This document shows, one piece after another, positions 8,612-18,600 of a stretch of DNA of 64,000 nt; positions within the stretch are counted from its first letter, which is position 1; the number at the start of each line of letters is the position of its first letter. The stretch covers positions 1 to 64,000 of the forward strand of contig JBDZVM010000008.1 in the NCBI GenBank assembly GCA_040255675.1. Reading direction: 5' to 3'. The notes below the pieces were generated by a model. That model was not told the origin of the DNA, did no database searches, and worked only from the letters and a program-made list of their open reading frames with translations. Both the position numbers and the translations under genes were made by a program. This DNA is from JBDZVM01 sp040255675 (GTDB lineage Bacteria > Actinomycetota > Actinomycetes > Acidothermales > Acidothermaceae).

Positions 8612-11110
8612 TCACCGGCCGCGCGTCAGTTCGCCCGCGCGGCGGCGCACCCGGCCCCACGCGCGAACGCCGACCTCTCGAATGCCACCCTCACGCATGT
8701 ATTTACGCGCGACGGCGAGGTTTTCGCGCATCGTGGGACGGTAACGGTCGGTGAAGGCGGTCGGGGCGGCGATGTCGAGAAACGCGTTTTCGTCGACGAG
8801 ATCGGGCGCTCTTCTTGGCGTGCGGCAAAAGTTGAGCAGTGGCTGCAAGACGTTGGGCCAGGTGAAGCTGACCGAAACTTCGTCGACGTGCTTGCGGCAG
8901 CGAGCCCGAAACTCGGCGTCGTCGAGCAGCTTGAACAACGCGTCTTCGAGCGCACCGATGTCTTCGGCCGGGACGGCGACGCCAAGCCCTTCCTTGGTGA
9001 CCAGGTCGCCGAAGGAGTCGCCGTCCGTGGTGACGATCGGCAAGCCCGACCACAAGTAGTCGAGGATGCGCGTGCGAAACGAGTACGCGGTCTCGACGTG
9101 GTCGAGGTGACAGCTCACCCCGATGTCGGCTTCGAGCAGGTAGTTCTGCCGCTCGGAGTAGGTGACCCAGCCTTCGTTGAAGAACACGAACTTGTTCGTG
9201 AGGCCGAGCTGGTCGGAAAGGTCGCGGGCACGCACCGACATGCGCATCTCGGGAACATCGGGGTTCGGGTGCTTCAACCCCAAGAAGAACAGCCGGACGT
9301 CGGGACGCCGGTGCCGCAACCGATCGATCGCGCGAATCAGCGTGAGGGGGTCGAACCAGTTGTAGATGCCGCCGCCCCACAAAATAAGCGAATCGTCGGG
9401 GCCGATGCCGTCGACGACACCCTTCACGACCGGGCGGTTGTGCACGGGCGGCGTGTCGCTGATGCCGAACGGCACCACGCCGATGAGCCGTTCGAGGGTT
9501 TCGTCGGAGTCGTACGTGGCGGGGTTGACACGGCCGAGACCCGCGAGCTGGCCCATCCAAAGATCGCGCTGCTTCGGCGACGCGCACAAGAAGAAGTCGC
9601 CGCGCTTCAGCTGCACGTTGAGCGCGCTGATGCATTCGGAGAGCGTGTGGTTGCGTGCCGCCTCGCTCTTGTCGCGCTCTTGCTCGAGCACCTCGAGATG
9701 GAACGGGTCGTAAATGTCGGCCACCAAAATCTTGCGGCTGCGCCGAAGCCACGGATGAATCGACAGCAACAGGCCCTGGAAGATGATGACGTCGGCCCAG
9801 TTTTCGAGATTGCGCAAGTCGCGGCTCGACACCGACTTGCATTCGAAGTGTTTCGACTCGATCGCGCAACGCCCCATCGTCGCCAACACGACGTCGTGCT
9901 CGGCCGACAACGCCTTGGCGATTTCGAACGCCCTGATGGCGGGGCCGGCCATCTTCACGCCCAACGGTTCGCCCGTGACGACGACGATGCGCCGGCGCTG
10001 ACTGAACGCCTCTTCGATGTCGAACGCGTCGACCAGCGCCTGGTATCCCTCGAGGTACGACGGTTCGCCGTAAGCGGGCTCCATCGCCTGCCGAAACAGC
10101 GGCATCAGCTCGGGGTCGGAACGCTTGCGCTCCTGCTGCAGCCGCTCGCGGTCTTCCCGCAGCGAGCGCAAGTTTTGCACGAAGTAGTCGATGGCATAAG
10201 GGCCGGTGAGCGTCTGCTTCGAAACCTCGAGTTTCTCGTCGCCGTCACCGCCGACAGACCGCTGCAGGTCGAGCGCGCTCGCGTCGTCCTGCCCTCGGGC
10301 GAGGCTGCGCCGCACCGACAACGCCATCGCGGCCGGCAGCACTTTCGCGAGCGTTTCGTCGGAGTAGTTCTTGTACATGCTCATCAGCGCGTTGCGCTCG
10401 AGCAGATAGGTTTCGCGGTATTGGCCGAACTGCTTGATGGTGACGTGATGGCGGTGATACGCCACCGAACCCGGCACGTAGCGCACGCGATGCCCGAGAA
10501 GGTTCAGCCGCCAGCCGAAATCGACGTCCTCGTAGAACATGAAGAAGCGCTCGTCGAAGCCGCCGACGCTTCGATAAACCTCGGTACGCACGAACATCGC
10601 CGCGCCGGTAGCGAACAGCACGTCTTTGGGGTGGTCGTAGTCGGGTGAATCGGGCCGCTCAACCTCACGCTTGTAACCCATGCCGTACCAAGTGAGCGAA
10701 CCGTCGACGTAGTCGATGTTCGCGCCGTCCCAGTCGAGCACCTTGCTCGCGACGCAGGCGATGGAGTGGTCGCGGTCGAGGACGTCGACCGCCGCGCGGA
10801 TCCAGTTCCGGTGCGGCTTAGCGTCGTTGTTGATGAACGCGACGTATTCGCCGGTGGCGTTGGCGACGCCGAGGTTGCAACCGCCGGCGAAACCGCTGTT
10901 GGTGGGCGACTCGACGACTTTCGCGTTCGGCACAGCCGCCCGGATGCGGTCGGCGCTGCCGTCGTTCGACGCGTTTTCGACGACGATGAGTTCGAGTTGG
11001 CCGGCGGGCCAATCGACGTCGTCGAAGGCTTTCAGGCACGCAATGGTGTGTTCGGCGCCCTTGTAGTTGACGAGGATGACCGAGACGATGTGTGTTGCGG
11101 CATCTGCCAT
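8612..11110 (-). CDS. Bifunctional glycosyltransferase: GT2 domain fused to a GT4-like domain
   Basis: An 832-residue cytoplasmic protein. Residues 1-260 are a rhamnosyltransferase-like GT2 domain: VSVILVNYKG at the start, VVENASNDGSADRI, the INNDAKP metal-binding region, and FMFYEDVDFGWRLN near the end of the fold. After a charged linker, residues of about 385-740 form a GT-B (GT4/GT1-like) domain beginning VVVTGEPLGVKMAGPAIR, with LWGGGIYNW and YLWSGLPIVTTDGDSF near the nucleotide-sugar site. The start ATG overlaps the TAA of the ABC ATPase gene by one base. It probably adds two sugars to the lipid-linked glycan exported by the adjacent transporter; which sugars is unknown, although rml genes for dTDP-rhamnose lie nearby. 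Confidence 0.85.
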   Translation of the reverse strand: MADAATHIVSVILVNYKGAEHTIACLKAFDDVDWPAGQLELIVVENASNDGSADRIRAAVPNAKVVESPTNSGFAGGCNLGVANATGEYVAFINNDAKPHRNWIRAAVDVLDRDHSIACVASKVLDWDGANIDYVDGSLTWYGMGYKREVERPDSPDYDHPKDVLFATGAAMFVRTEVYRSVGGFDERFFMFYEDVDFGWRLNLLGHRVRYVPGSVAYHRHHVTIKQFGQYRETYLLERNALMSMYKNYSDETLAKVLPAAMALSVRRSLARGQDDASALDLQRSVGGDGDEKLEVSKQTLTGPYAIDYFVQNLRSLREDRERLQQERKRSDPELMPLFRQAMEPAYGEPSYLEGYQALVDAFDIEEAFSQRRRIVVVTGEPLGVKMAGPAIRAFEIAKALSAEHDVVLATMGRCAIESKHFECKSVSSRDLRNLENWADVIIFQGLLLSIHPWLRRSRKILVADIYDPFHLEVLEQERDKSEAARNHTLSECISALNVQLKRGDFFLCASPKQRDLWMGQLAGLGRVNPATYDSDETLERLIGVVPFGISDTPPVHNRPVVKGVVDGIGPDDSLILWGGGIYNWFDPLTLIRAIDRLRHRRPDVRLFFLGLKHPNPDVPEMRMSVRARDLSDQLGLTNKFVFFNEGWVTYSERQNYLLEADIGVSCHLDHVETAYSFRTRILDYLWSGLPIVTTDGDSFGDLVTKEGLGVAVPAEDIGALEDALFKLLDDAEFRARCRKHVDEVSVSFTWPNVLQPLLNFCRTPRRAPDLVDENAFLDIAAPTAFTDRYRPTMRENLAVARKYMREGGIREVGVRAWGRVRRRAGELTRGR

Positions 11111-12324
11111 TAGCTGTTCTCCGTTGATGCGAGGTTGCGCCAGCCTCCGCCGAGGCTGAAGATGCCACCAGACTCGCGAGGCGTTCCGTGGTCGACGTCG
11201 AACCGGTAGCAGTGCCGAAGAAAGTCGTAGACGTGAATGGTCGAGTAGTCGACGATCGACGCGCTGATGTCGAATGTACCGGGCAGCAGCATCAATCGCG
11301 GGATATGAAACTCGACAGTTCCGGTGCCTTCGATGCAGTCGGGCACGTACTCGGCGTCGCGCGTGTTCGACGCCCAGACATAAACGCCCTCGAGGGTTTC
11401 GATCGCCAGCCCGAACACCGGCTTGTCGATGCGAGTGTGCGCGTCGAAGCTGAGCCGGATCGTCGCTTCGTCGCCGGTGCGCACCTTGGTGACGGGTGCG
11501 CCGTCGGCGCCGACGAACGTCACGGAGGTGAGTTCGGCTTCACCACTCCCCCAGCGGGACCCGTGCTCGGTGTCGGCCCGCGGCGCGTGGCCTTGGTCGA
11601 TGTAGCGGTCGATGAGTTCGTCGGGGCGGCCCACCTCGACGAGACGGCCGTGGTCGAGCCACGCCACCGTGTCGCACAAGGTGCGCATCGTGCCCATTGC
11701 GTGGCTGACGACGACCACGGTCTTGCCAGCGCGGCGAAACTCGGCGAACTTCTCCATGCACTTGTCCTGGAACGCGGCGTCACCCACGGCAAGCACTTCG
11801 TCGACGAGCAAGATGTCGGGGTCGACGTTGATGGCCACGGAAAAGCCGAGCCGCACGTACATGCCCGACGAGTAGTTCTTCACCGGCTGGTCGATGAATT
11901 GCTCGACGCCCGCGAAATCGACGATCTCATCGAACCGCGAGTCGAGTTCGCGCCTCGACAACCCGAGGATCGAGCCGTTCAAATAGACGTTTTCACGGCC
12001 CGACAGCTCGGGGTGGAAACCGGAGCCCAGCTCGAGCAGGGCAGACAACTTGCCGGTGGAGGTGACTTTGCCGGCGTCGGGCCGCAAGATACGCGCGATG
12101 CAGTTCAGCATCGTCGACTTGCCCGAGCCGTTCACTCCCATGAGCCCGAACATCGAGCCGGCCGGAACCTCGAACGAGACGTCGCGAAGGGCCCAGAATT
12201 CCTCGAATTTCGCCCGCCCGCCGCGCATCAGCGCCGCTTTGATCGACTGGTTTCGCTGGTGGTACAGCCGAAACCGCTTCGACACGCCGTCGACAACGAT
12301 CGCCGGCCCGCTCGTGCTGCTCAC
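11110..12324 (-). CDS. Polysaccharide ABC exporter ATP-binding protein, Wzt type
   Basis: The ATPase of an O-antigen/teichoic-acid-type exporter. Walker A is GVNGSGKST (near residue 50), the signature region is NYSSGMYVRL, and Walker B is DILLVDEVLAVGD. After the ATPase core (about 1-240) there is a C-terminal extension of about 150 residues with beta character, as in Wzt proteins whose C-terminal domain binds the finished glycan chain or its terminal cap. That architecture suggests chain-length or cap recognition before export. It starts 7 bases after the permease stop and overlaps the downstream glycosyltransferase by one base (TAATG). Confidence 0.92.
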   Translation of the reverse strand: MSSTSGPAIVVDGVSKRFRLYHQRNQSIKAALMRGGRAKFEEFWALRDVSFEVPAGSMFGLMGVNGSGKSTMLNCIARILRPDAGKVTSTGKLSALLELGSGFHPELSGRENVYLNGSILGLSRRELDSRFDEIVDFAGVEQFIDQPVKNYSSGMYVRLGFSVAINVDPDILLVDEVLAVGDAAFQDKCMEKFAEFRRAGKTVVVVSHAMGTMRTLCDTVAWLDHGRLVEVGRPDELIDRYIDQGHAPRADTEHGSRWGSGEAELTSVTFVGADGAPVTKVRTGDEATIRLSFDAHTRIDKPVFGLAIETLEGVYVWASNTRDAEYVPDCIEGTGTVEFHIPRLMLLPGTFDISASIVDYSTIHVYDFLRHCYRFDVDHGTPRESGGIFSLGGGWRNLASTENS

Positions 12325-12331
12325 TGCCCGC

Positions 12332-13165
12332 TCACAGCTCCTCCGCCATACGGCCCTCGAACCGCGTGAAGAGGAAATACCCGAGCGCGAGGCTGACGAC
12401 AGCCGCGCCCAGGCAGTACAAGGAGTCGCTCAACGACGGGAACCGGTTGTCGTACAGCAGGTTGCGGAACACGTTGGTGAACCGCTCCATCGGGTTCAAC
12501 CGGTAAAGGAACTCGACCGGGATGTCCCAGCCGTGCGCCTTAAGCTTGTCGGCGGCGTCGCGCACATACGAGATCGGGTAGACGATCGGCGTGGCGTAAA
12601 ACCACAGCTGCATGAAGATGCCGACGAAATGCTGGGTGTCGCGGAAATAGACGTTCGCGACGGAAAGCGCGAGGCCGACGCCCAAGGCGAACAGCGTGAG
12701 CAGCGCCATGAAGACGAGGACGAGCGGTAGCCACGGCAGCGGCATGGAGCCGAACGCCAGCAGCACGACCGCGAGCACGCCCATCTCGGTAAGGAACGTG
12801 ACGTCCCACGACAAGACGGTGGCGGCGACCAGCACCTCTCGCGGAAAGTACACCTTCTTGATCAGGTTGGCGTTTCCGACGAGCGTGCCCATGCCACCGC
12901 TGACCGCGTTGTTCATGAAATTCCACGGCAGCAGGGCGCACACCAGCCACAACGCGAAGACGTCGAGGCCGCTTGGATCGCCCGGGGGCACGATCACCTT
13001 CAGCACCAGGCCGAAGACAACCGTGAAGATCAGCATGATCGCGAGCGGGTTGATCAAGGACCACAGCTGCCCAAGCGCGGTGCGCTTGTACTTGCCGCGC
13101 ACCTCGCGCATGGTGAGATTGGAGAGCAGCTCGCGTGATCCGCGAAGCTGCGCGATGGTGGTCAT
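12332..13165 (-). CDS. Polysaccharide ABC exporter permease, Wzm type
   Basis: An ABC-2-type permease of about 277 residues with six hydrophobic segments. The N-terminal cytoplasmic amphipathic part (LTMREVRGKYKRTALGQLW) precedes the first membrane helix, as in Wzm/TagG proteins, and LNPMERFTNVFRNLL occurs near the C-terminus. The ATG at 13165 fits the family; a longer reading frame to 13219 adds residues with no support. It works with the adjacent Wzt-like ATPase to move a lipid-linked glycan across the membrane. A gap of 176 bases separates it from the methyltransferase gene upstream, so it could have its own promoter. Confidence 0.9.
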   Translation of the reverse strand: MTTIAQLRGSRELLSNLTMREVRGKYKRTALGQLWSLINPLAIMLIFTVVFGLVLKVIVPPGDPSGLDVFALWLVCALLPWNFMNNAVSGGMGTLVGNANLIKKVYFPREVLVAATVLSWDVTFLTEMGVLAVVLLAFGSMPLPWLPLVLVFMALLTLFALGVGLALSVANVYFRDTQHFVGIFMQLWFYATPIVYPISYVRDAADKLKAHGWDIPVEFLYRLNPMERFTNVFRNLLYDNRFPSLSDSLYCLGAAVVSLALGYFLFTRFEGRMAEEL

Positions 13166-13341
13166 GAGCGACCGCGCCTCATGAGGCGGCCTTCGAAGCG
13201 AGCATCGGCGCGACGTCACGTCGTCGGCGGCTGGCTCGCATAGCTCGAAAGTCTATCTGGACGCCGATCCAAAGCCCGGTCACGACAACCGCGCTGCGAG
13301 CCGCGCGGCGTCGACGGCTTCGCTGCCTCGACCTGCCGGCG

Positions 13342-14256
13342 TCAGCGGAACAGCGAGTCGATGGTCACCCGGGCGACGCCCCTGATCAGCCGGATCAGCC
13401 GCGGCCGCGGTGGCGGTGGTGGCGGCGGAGGCGGCGGTGGCGGTGGCTGGTTCTCGAGCTCGGCGATTCGGGCCCGCAATTGCTCGACGTCCGCGCGCAA
13501 GCGTTCGTTCGCGGCTTTGAGCTCTTTGATCTGGCGCTGGTATTGCTCTTCGCGTTCCTGGAGTTCGCCCACCGCCTGGTCGGCGTCGTCCGGTATCGCT
13601 TTGAGCACGAACTGGTAGGTGCTGGCATCGGGATCTTCGAGGACGGCGGTCACGACGTCCGGCTCGTAATCTTCGGGCTTGATGCCGAGTTCGGTCTCGA
13701 ACACGCCGGCCGTGGTGCTGCGGATGTCGACCGCCACCAGCCCAGCCGAGCGCAGCATCTCTTTCAGGCTCGCGCGGGTGAAGAAGCGCAGGTGGGTGTC
13801 GTCGAGGAGCCCGAGCGAGCGGTACTCCCATTTGCCAGCGAGCAGAGCAAGCCGGACGGCGCCATGCGCCACATTGGGCACCGAGATCACCACGAAACCG
13901 CCGCGAGCGAGCAGCGGCCGGGCGCGGCGCAACACGGCCAGCGGGTCGCGCAGGTGTTCGAGCACGTCGCCGAACACCACGGCGTCGAACTGCTCCCGGC
14001 CGAATTCGGCGACCAGATCGGCGGTCTCGAGGTCGGCGACCATGAGGCGCTCGAGGTGCGGGCGGGCCTGCTCTGCGGCCTGCGCGTCGTACTCGACACC
14101 CGAGACCGTGCAACCGCGATTCGCCAGCTCCTGCGCGAGGTAGCCGGTGGCACAGCCGACATCGAGCACGCGCTTGTTCGACCCCACCAGCGCCAGGATC
14201 AACGCATGGCTGGTGTTGAGGTTGTTCGTGTCGAGCTCCGTGTGGTACTTCGACAT
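13342..14256 (-). CDS. Class I SAM methyltransferase with coiled coil and polyproline tract
   Basis: Residues 1-215 are a class I methyltransferase: VLDVGCATGYLAQELA is the SAM-binding loop, VVFGDVLEHLRDP the motif II region and GGFVVISVPNVAH motif III. It resembles glycan-tailoring methyltransferases, and a cap methyl group would suit a Wzt-type exporter. Residues of about 228-268 form a charged heptad-like coiled coil, followed by an uninterrupted run of 13 prolines and then a basic, amphipathic tail (RPRLIRLIRGVARV). The tail and coiled coil may anchor or measure the protein at the membrane. The proline tract is a simple GGN repeat on the plus strand (about 13406-13446), prone to slippage. 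Confidence 0.85.
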   Translation of the reverse strand: MSKYHTELDTNNLNTSHALILALVGSNKRVLDVGCATGYLAQELANRGCTVSGVEYDAQAAEQARPHLERLMVADLETADLVAEFGREQFDAVVFGDVLEHLRDPLAVLRRARPLLARGGFVVISVPNVAHGAVRLALLAGKWEYRSLGLLDDTHLRFFTRASLKEMLRSAGLVAVDIRSTTAGVFETELGIKPEDYEPDVVTAVLEDPDASTYQFVLKAIPDDADQAVGELQEREEQYQRQIKELKAANERLRADVEQLRARIAELENQPPPPPPPPPPPPPRPRLIRLIRGVARVTIDSLFR

Positions 14257-14385
14257 CCGAAACGGCCTCGCCCCATCGCGCGGGTTTTCACATGACCCGA
14301 TGGAGCATAGAGGACGCCGCTCGGTCGAACGTCACGAACCACGCATCGGGCCTCGTGGCGTTCATGCCCGTAAGCTCGTCCAGCG

Positions 14386-15435
14386 ATGGCGACCACACCT
14401 GAACCGACGCCTGAACCGTCCGCGGCCGAGAGCGGTCCGGCCGCGGACTGCGCGGTTGTCGTGGTCACCTGGAACGGCGCGCACTTGCTGCCCGAATGCC
14501 TCGACGCACTGGTCGGCCGCTCGACGGAGCTCGTCGTGGTCGACAACGGCTCCACCGACGGCACGGCCGGTGTCGTGCGGTCGAGATATCCGACCGTGCG
14601 CCTGATCACCCTCGACACCAACACCGGATTCGCGGCGGCCGCCAATCGCGGCATCGAGGCAACGCGCGCGCCGTTCGTCGTCCTGGTCAACAACGACGCC
14701 GTCTGCGCACCCGGATTTCTGCCCGCGCTGCTCGCGCCATTCACGAACGATCCGCAGGTCGGCGCCGTGACGGCGCGCATCGTGTTGGCGTCTCGGTACC
14801 GGCTCGATTCTTCGGCCGCCGACGGTCTCGTCGACTCTCGCGGACGACGCTGGGTTGCCTCAGCTGACGGCGTCGAATTGCTGAACAGCACCGGGGCCGA
14901 GGTGACGGTCAGCGGAAACGGCCGCGACCGCGACTGGCTGACGCCGGTCGGCGACGGTTCTTCAGCGTCCGATGTCTTCGGGTTTTGCGGGGGTGCGGCC
15001 GCGTTACGGCGTGCCGCACTCGACGACGTCGGGCTATTCGACGAAAGCCTTTTTCTGTACTACGAAGACACCGATATGTCGTGGCGATTGCGGCGGCGGG
15101 GCTGGAGTGTCGTGTACGCGCCCGATGCCGTGGCACGGCACCGGCACGCGGCGTCGTCCGGCACGCGAAGCGAATTCTTCCTGTGGCACAACGAAAGAAA
15201 CCGCTTGATTGTGGCGGTGCGGCAGGCGCCTTTCTCTGTCGTGTTTCGCGCGGTCGGGCATTTCGTGGTGCACGCTTTGCGCGAGCGTTCGATCCGCCGG
15301 CATATCTCGGTCGCGGCTCAGGTAACGCGGCGGCTGCCGAGGCTGCTACGCGAGCGGCGGGCGATTGACGCGCGCGCGACGATCTCGCGCGCGGCGGTGG
15401 CCCGTTACCTGGTGCCCGACCGCCCCGGCCGCTAG
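14386..15435 (+). CDS. GT2-family glycosyltransferase
   Basis: A 349-residue cytoplasmic glycosyltransferase, rhamnosyltransferase-like. After a short Pro/Glu-rich leader it reads VVVVTWNGAHLLPECL, VVVDNGSTDGT and LVNNDAV (metal-binding region), then LFLYYEDTDMSWRLRRRG near the end of the fold. The last 90 residues are basic and amphipathic. It is transcribed away from the methyltransferase across 129 bases. TAAGCT at 14369-14374 sits only 11 bases before the ATG and no ribosome binding site is visible, so a leaderless or nearly leaderless mRNA is possible. It may add rhamnose made by the rml genes at 19-21 kb; this is inference. Confidence 0.88.
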   Translation: MATTPEPTPEPSAAESGPAADCAVVVVTWNGAHLLPECLDALVGRSTELVVVDNGSTDGTAGVVRSRYPTVRLITLDTNTGFAAAANRGIEATRAPFVVLVNNDAVCAPGFLPALLAPFTNDPQVGAVTARIVLASRYRLDSSAADGLVDSRGRRWVASADGVELLNSTGAEVTVSGNGRDRDWLTPVGDGSSASDVFGFCGGAAALRRAALDDVGLFDESLFLYYEDTDMSWRLRRRGWSVVYAPDAVARHRHAASSGTRSEFFLWHNERNRLIVAVRQAPFSVVFRAVGHFVVHALRERSIRRHISVAAQVTRRLPRLLRERRAIDARATISRAAVARYLVPDRPGR

Positions 15436-15490
15436 CGCCCTACTCGCCGCACTACCGGCCGCACTACCGGTCGCGCCACTGGCCGCGCCA

Positions 15491-15552
15491 TGAACGGCGT
15501 TACCCCACGATGAATGGCACGGGAACCGTTCATGGTGGGGTAACGCCATTCG
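15491..15552. repeat. Intergenic palindromic element, family A copy 2
   Basis: Arms at 15491-15514 and 15529-15552 (24 bases, three mismatches) enclose a 14-base loop. The core GGCGTTACCCCAC/GTGGGGTAACGCC matches the arms of copy 1 at 612-671. It lies between the convergent ends of the GT2 gene (15435) and the amidase gene (15612), a natural place for a two-way terminator. There is no T-run after either arm, so Rho-independent termination of the classical kind is not proven. Confidence 0.72.
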
Positions 15553-15611
15553 TCGCGCACGGGCGAGCGGCGGACGGGGCGTGACCGAGCGGCGGGGGCC
15601 GCAACGTCTTT

Positions 15612-18600
15612 TCAGCTGGAGGTGAAGGGCAGGCAGGCGAGCCTCGTGCTGGGCGCGCCGCCAGCCACATTGATGGCGTAGGCGCAAATCTGGTGCTTGC
15701 CAGCGCCGATCTTGACCGCGCCGAGGTTGATCGTGCCCGAGAACCCGTGGTCGGTGCCGTAAGCGGGGAACGCCTTGCCGATGTCGGCGCGAGTCTGATC
15801 GGCCTGCATCGACGCCGCCCCGCGACCGTCGACGTAGAAGTCGACCCGAATCGGCCCGGCGGTGTCGGGGTCGATCGTCCAGCCGCGCACGGTAACGCTG
15901 CCCGCGCCGCCGACCGCGGAGTCGAACGAGCCGTACGGCGAGCCGGTCGGCAAGGTCACCGTCCGGCAGCCGAGCAACGGGTTCACCGCCGCCGGGCCGA
16001 GGTTGATCGCGTAGGCGCAGATCGAGTGCTTGCCGCCACCAAGCGACAGGGTGGTCTGGAATCCGTGCTTGTCGCCGTAGAGCGGGTAGAGCCGCGCGAC
16101 ATCGGGTCGCGAACCCGACGCCTGCACGGAGGTCAAGCCGCGGCCGTCGACGTAGAAGTCGATGCGCACCGAATCCGCGGTGTCGGGGTCGATCGCCCAG
16201 CCGCGCACCAGCACCTGGCCGGGCGCGGTCATCGTCGCGACGTCGTAAGAGCCGAACGGCGCGCCGGTCGGCAACGTCACGGAGCGGCAGCCGAGCAACG
16301 TGTTTCCGGACGCCGGCCCCAGGTTGATGCCATACGCGCACACCTGGTGCGTGCCGCCGCCGAGAGAAAGCGTCGTCTGGTAGCCGTGCTTCGCGCCGTA
16401 CAGCGGGAAGGCGCGGGCGATGTCGGGCCGGTCGCCGTCCGCTTGCATCGAGGCCGCGCCGCGACCGTCGACGTAGACGTCAACGCGCACCGGGTCGACG
16501 GTGTCGGGGTCGTACGCCCAGCCGCGCACGAGCACCTTGCCCAGACCGGTCATGGTGACGGCGTCGACGTTTCCGCGCGGCGGGCCGGTCGGCAACGGGA
16601 CCGAGCGGCAGGCCATCACCGGGTTGCCCGAACCACCACCGGCATTGATGCCGTAGACGCAAACCTGGTGGGTGCCGCCGGCCAGCCGCAACGTGGTCGC
16701 GAAGCCGTGCCGATCGCCGTAGCCGGTGAACGTGCGCCCGACGTCCGGTCGTGAATCGTCGGCGAGCAACCGCGCGAGACCGTGGCCGTCGACGTAGACG
16801 TCGGCGAAAATCCCGCCGCGGGTGCTCGGGTCGATCGCCCAACCGCGAATGGCGAGCGTGCCGGGTGCGGTCACCGTGGTCGCGTCAAGCGCGCCGAACG
16901 GGTTCTCGGTGGGTGTCGTCGCGGGAATCGCCGGTGCCGGTACGTCGACGTTCCAGCAGCCGATCTGGCTGTCGGGAATTCCGTCGTTGACGCCGTAGAC
17001 GCACACCGTTCGATGGCCTGGCGCGGCCGGCACGGTGACGTCGTAGCCGTGGTAAAGCCCCCAGCCCGGATAGGTGCGCTGGACGTCGCTTCGCGGTGTG
17101 TCGGCCACCGCCGTTCCGTTGAACCCGCCGCCCACGACGACTCGCACGGACGTCGAAGAAGCCGTGCGGTCACGGATCGTCCAGCCCTGCACGGTGATGC
17201 GGCTTGGCGTGGCGAAGGCCTGCCCGAGCCCGCCGATGCTTCGCCCGAGCACGACATTGGTCGCCCACGGAATCGCGTCGATGCCGTTCTGATTGCTCGA
17301 CAATGTGAGCCGATACGTGCCGTTAGGCACCAGCGCGCCCGAGCTGTTCTTGCGGTCCCATGACACGTTGATCGAGCTGCCGCTTCCGTCGTAGCTGCGT
17401 ACGGCGTTTCCGGCGGCGTCTCGCACGTCAAGGCGCCAGGTGCCGGGCGAGAGCATGCCCGAGCTGATCACTACCGGATCGTTGCCGGGTGACATGTCGA
17501 CCACCAGCTTGGGGTCGACGAGGGCCGCACCCAACATGTCGAGCGCGGTGGCATGGCGAATCGACGGCAGCTGATCGTAGACCGCATTACCTGGGCACGA
17601 GGTTTGGTCGGCGTCGCGATGGCCGGAGATCACGTTGAACGTCACGGTGGTGCCGCGCGGATATGTCGTGTAGACGCTGCCCGCCGAGGTCAGCGTGGTG
17701 GTGCCCATCGCGTCACGCCCGTACATGCCGAGCTTCCAGGCCAGCAGGCTTTCGAGCGCGCTTAGCATCGCGTCGGACGGCGTGGTGCCGCCGGCGTCCG
17801 TCTCATAGTTGCCGAGCAGCGCGACGCCGAAGCTGTCGGTGTTGAACCCGCCCGTGTGCGCACCGAGCACCGGCTGGTCGATGCCGCCGTAGCGGCCTTC
17901 CCAGATCCGGCCGAACTTGTCGATCACCAAGTTGTAGCCGATGTCGCACCAGCCGTTGTTGAAGACGTGGTCGGCGTAAATGGCGCGCAGCAAGCCTGGC
18001 ACGTCGTCCGGGCTGTAGTTGTTCGTGGTCACGGTGTGGTGCACGAACCCGACCTTGATGGTCGAGCTGTAGTCGGGCGTGCCACAGCCGGGGTTTCTCG
18101 ACCGCAAGCTTTCGTCGGCGCCCCACTGGGCGCGGGTGTAGATCGTCGGCTGCTGCGCGGAAGCATGCGCGACCGCGCCGGTGCCGGCGGGGTGGGCGTC
18201 GGCGGGGCTCGTACCCGGATCGATCAAGGTGAGTTTTAGTCCGGCCGGCAGGGCGGCGTCGGTGCCACTGACACGAAGCCGGACGGCGTCGGACTCGCTC
18301 ACCCACACGCCCTCCGACACCTGCTCGCCGCCGTTCACCTGCGCGGCGGCGATCGCGTCGGCACTGCCGTTGTCGGGGGCGGCGTCGTTCGCGTCGAGGT
18401 CGTGCCAGTCGCCCCAGACTCCGTTGCTGCGAGTCTCGATCTGCACGGTCGCGCCGGCGGGCAGGGTGCCTTTCTCCCAGGTGGCACTCACCATGCGGAA
18501 ATGATCGGTTTCTTGCTCGGTTTGCGTCGGGCGCGGCGTTGACTGGGGCGTCGGCTGGGGCGTCGAGGCGAACGGCCGCACGGGGCCGCCCCCGACGGAA

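Noticed and set aside
13406..13446. GGN simple repeat as an intergenic satellite
   Set aside because: It lies within the methyltransferase gene and encodes the proline run in frame.
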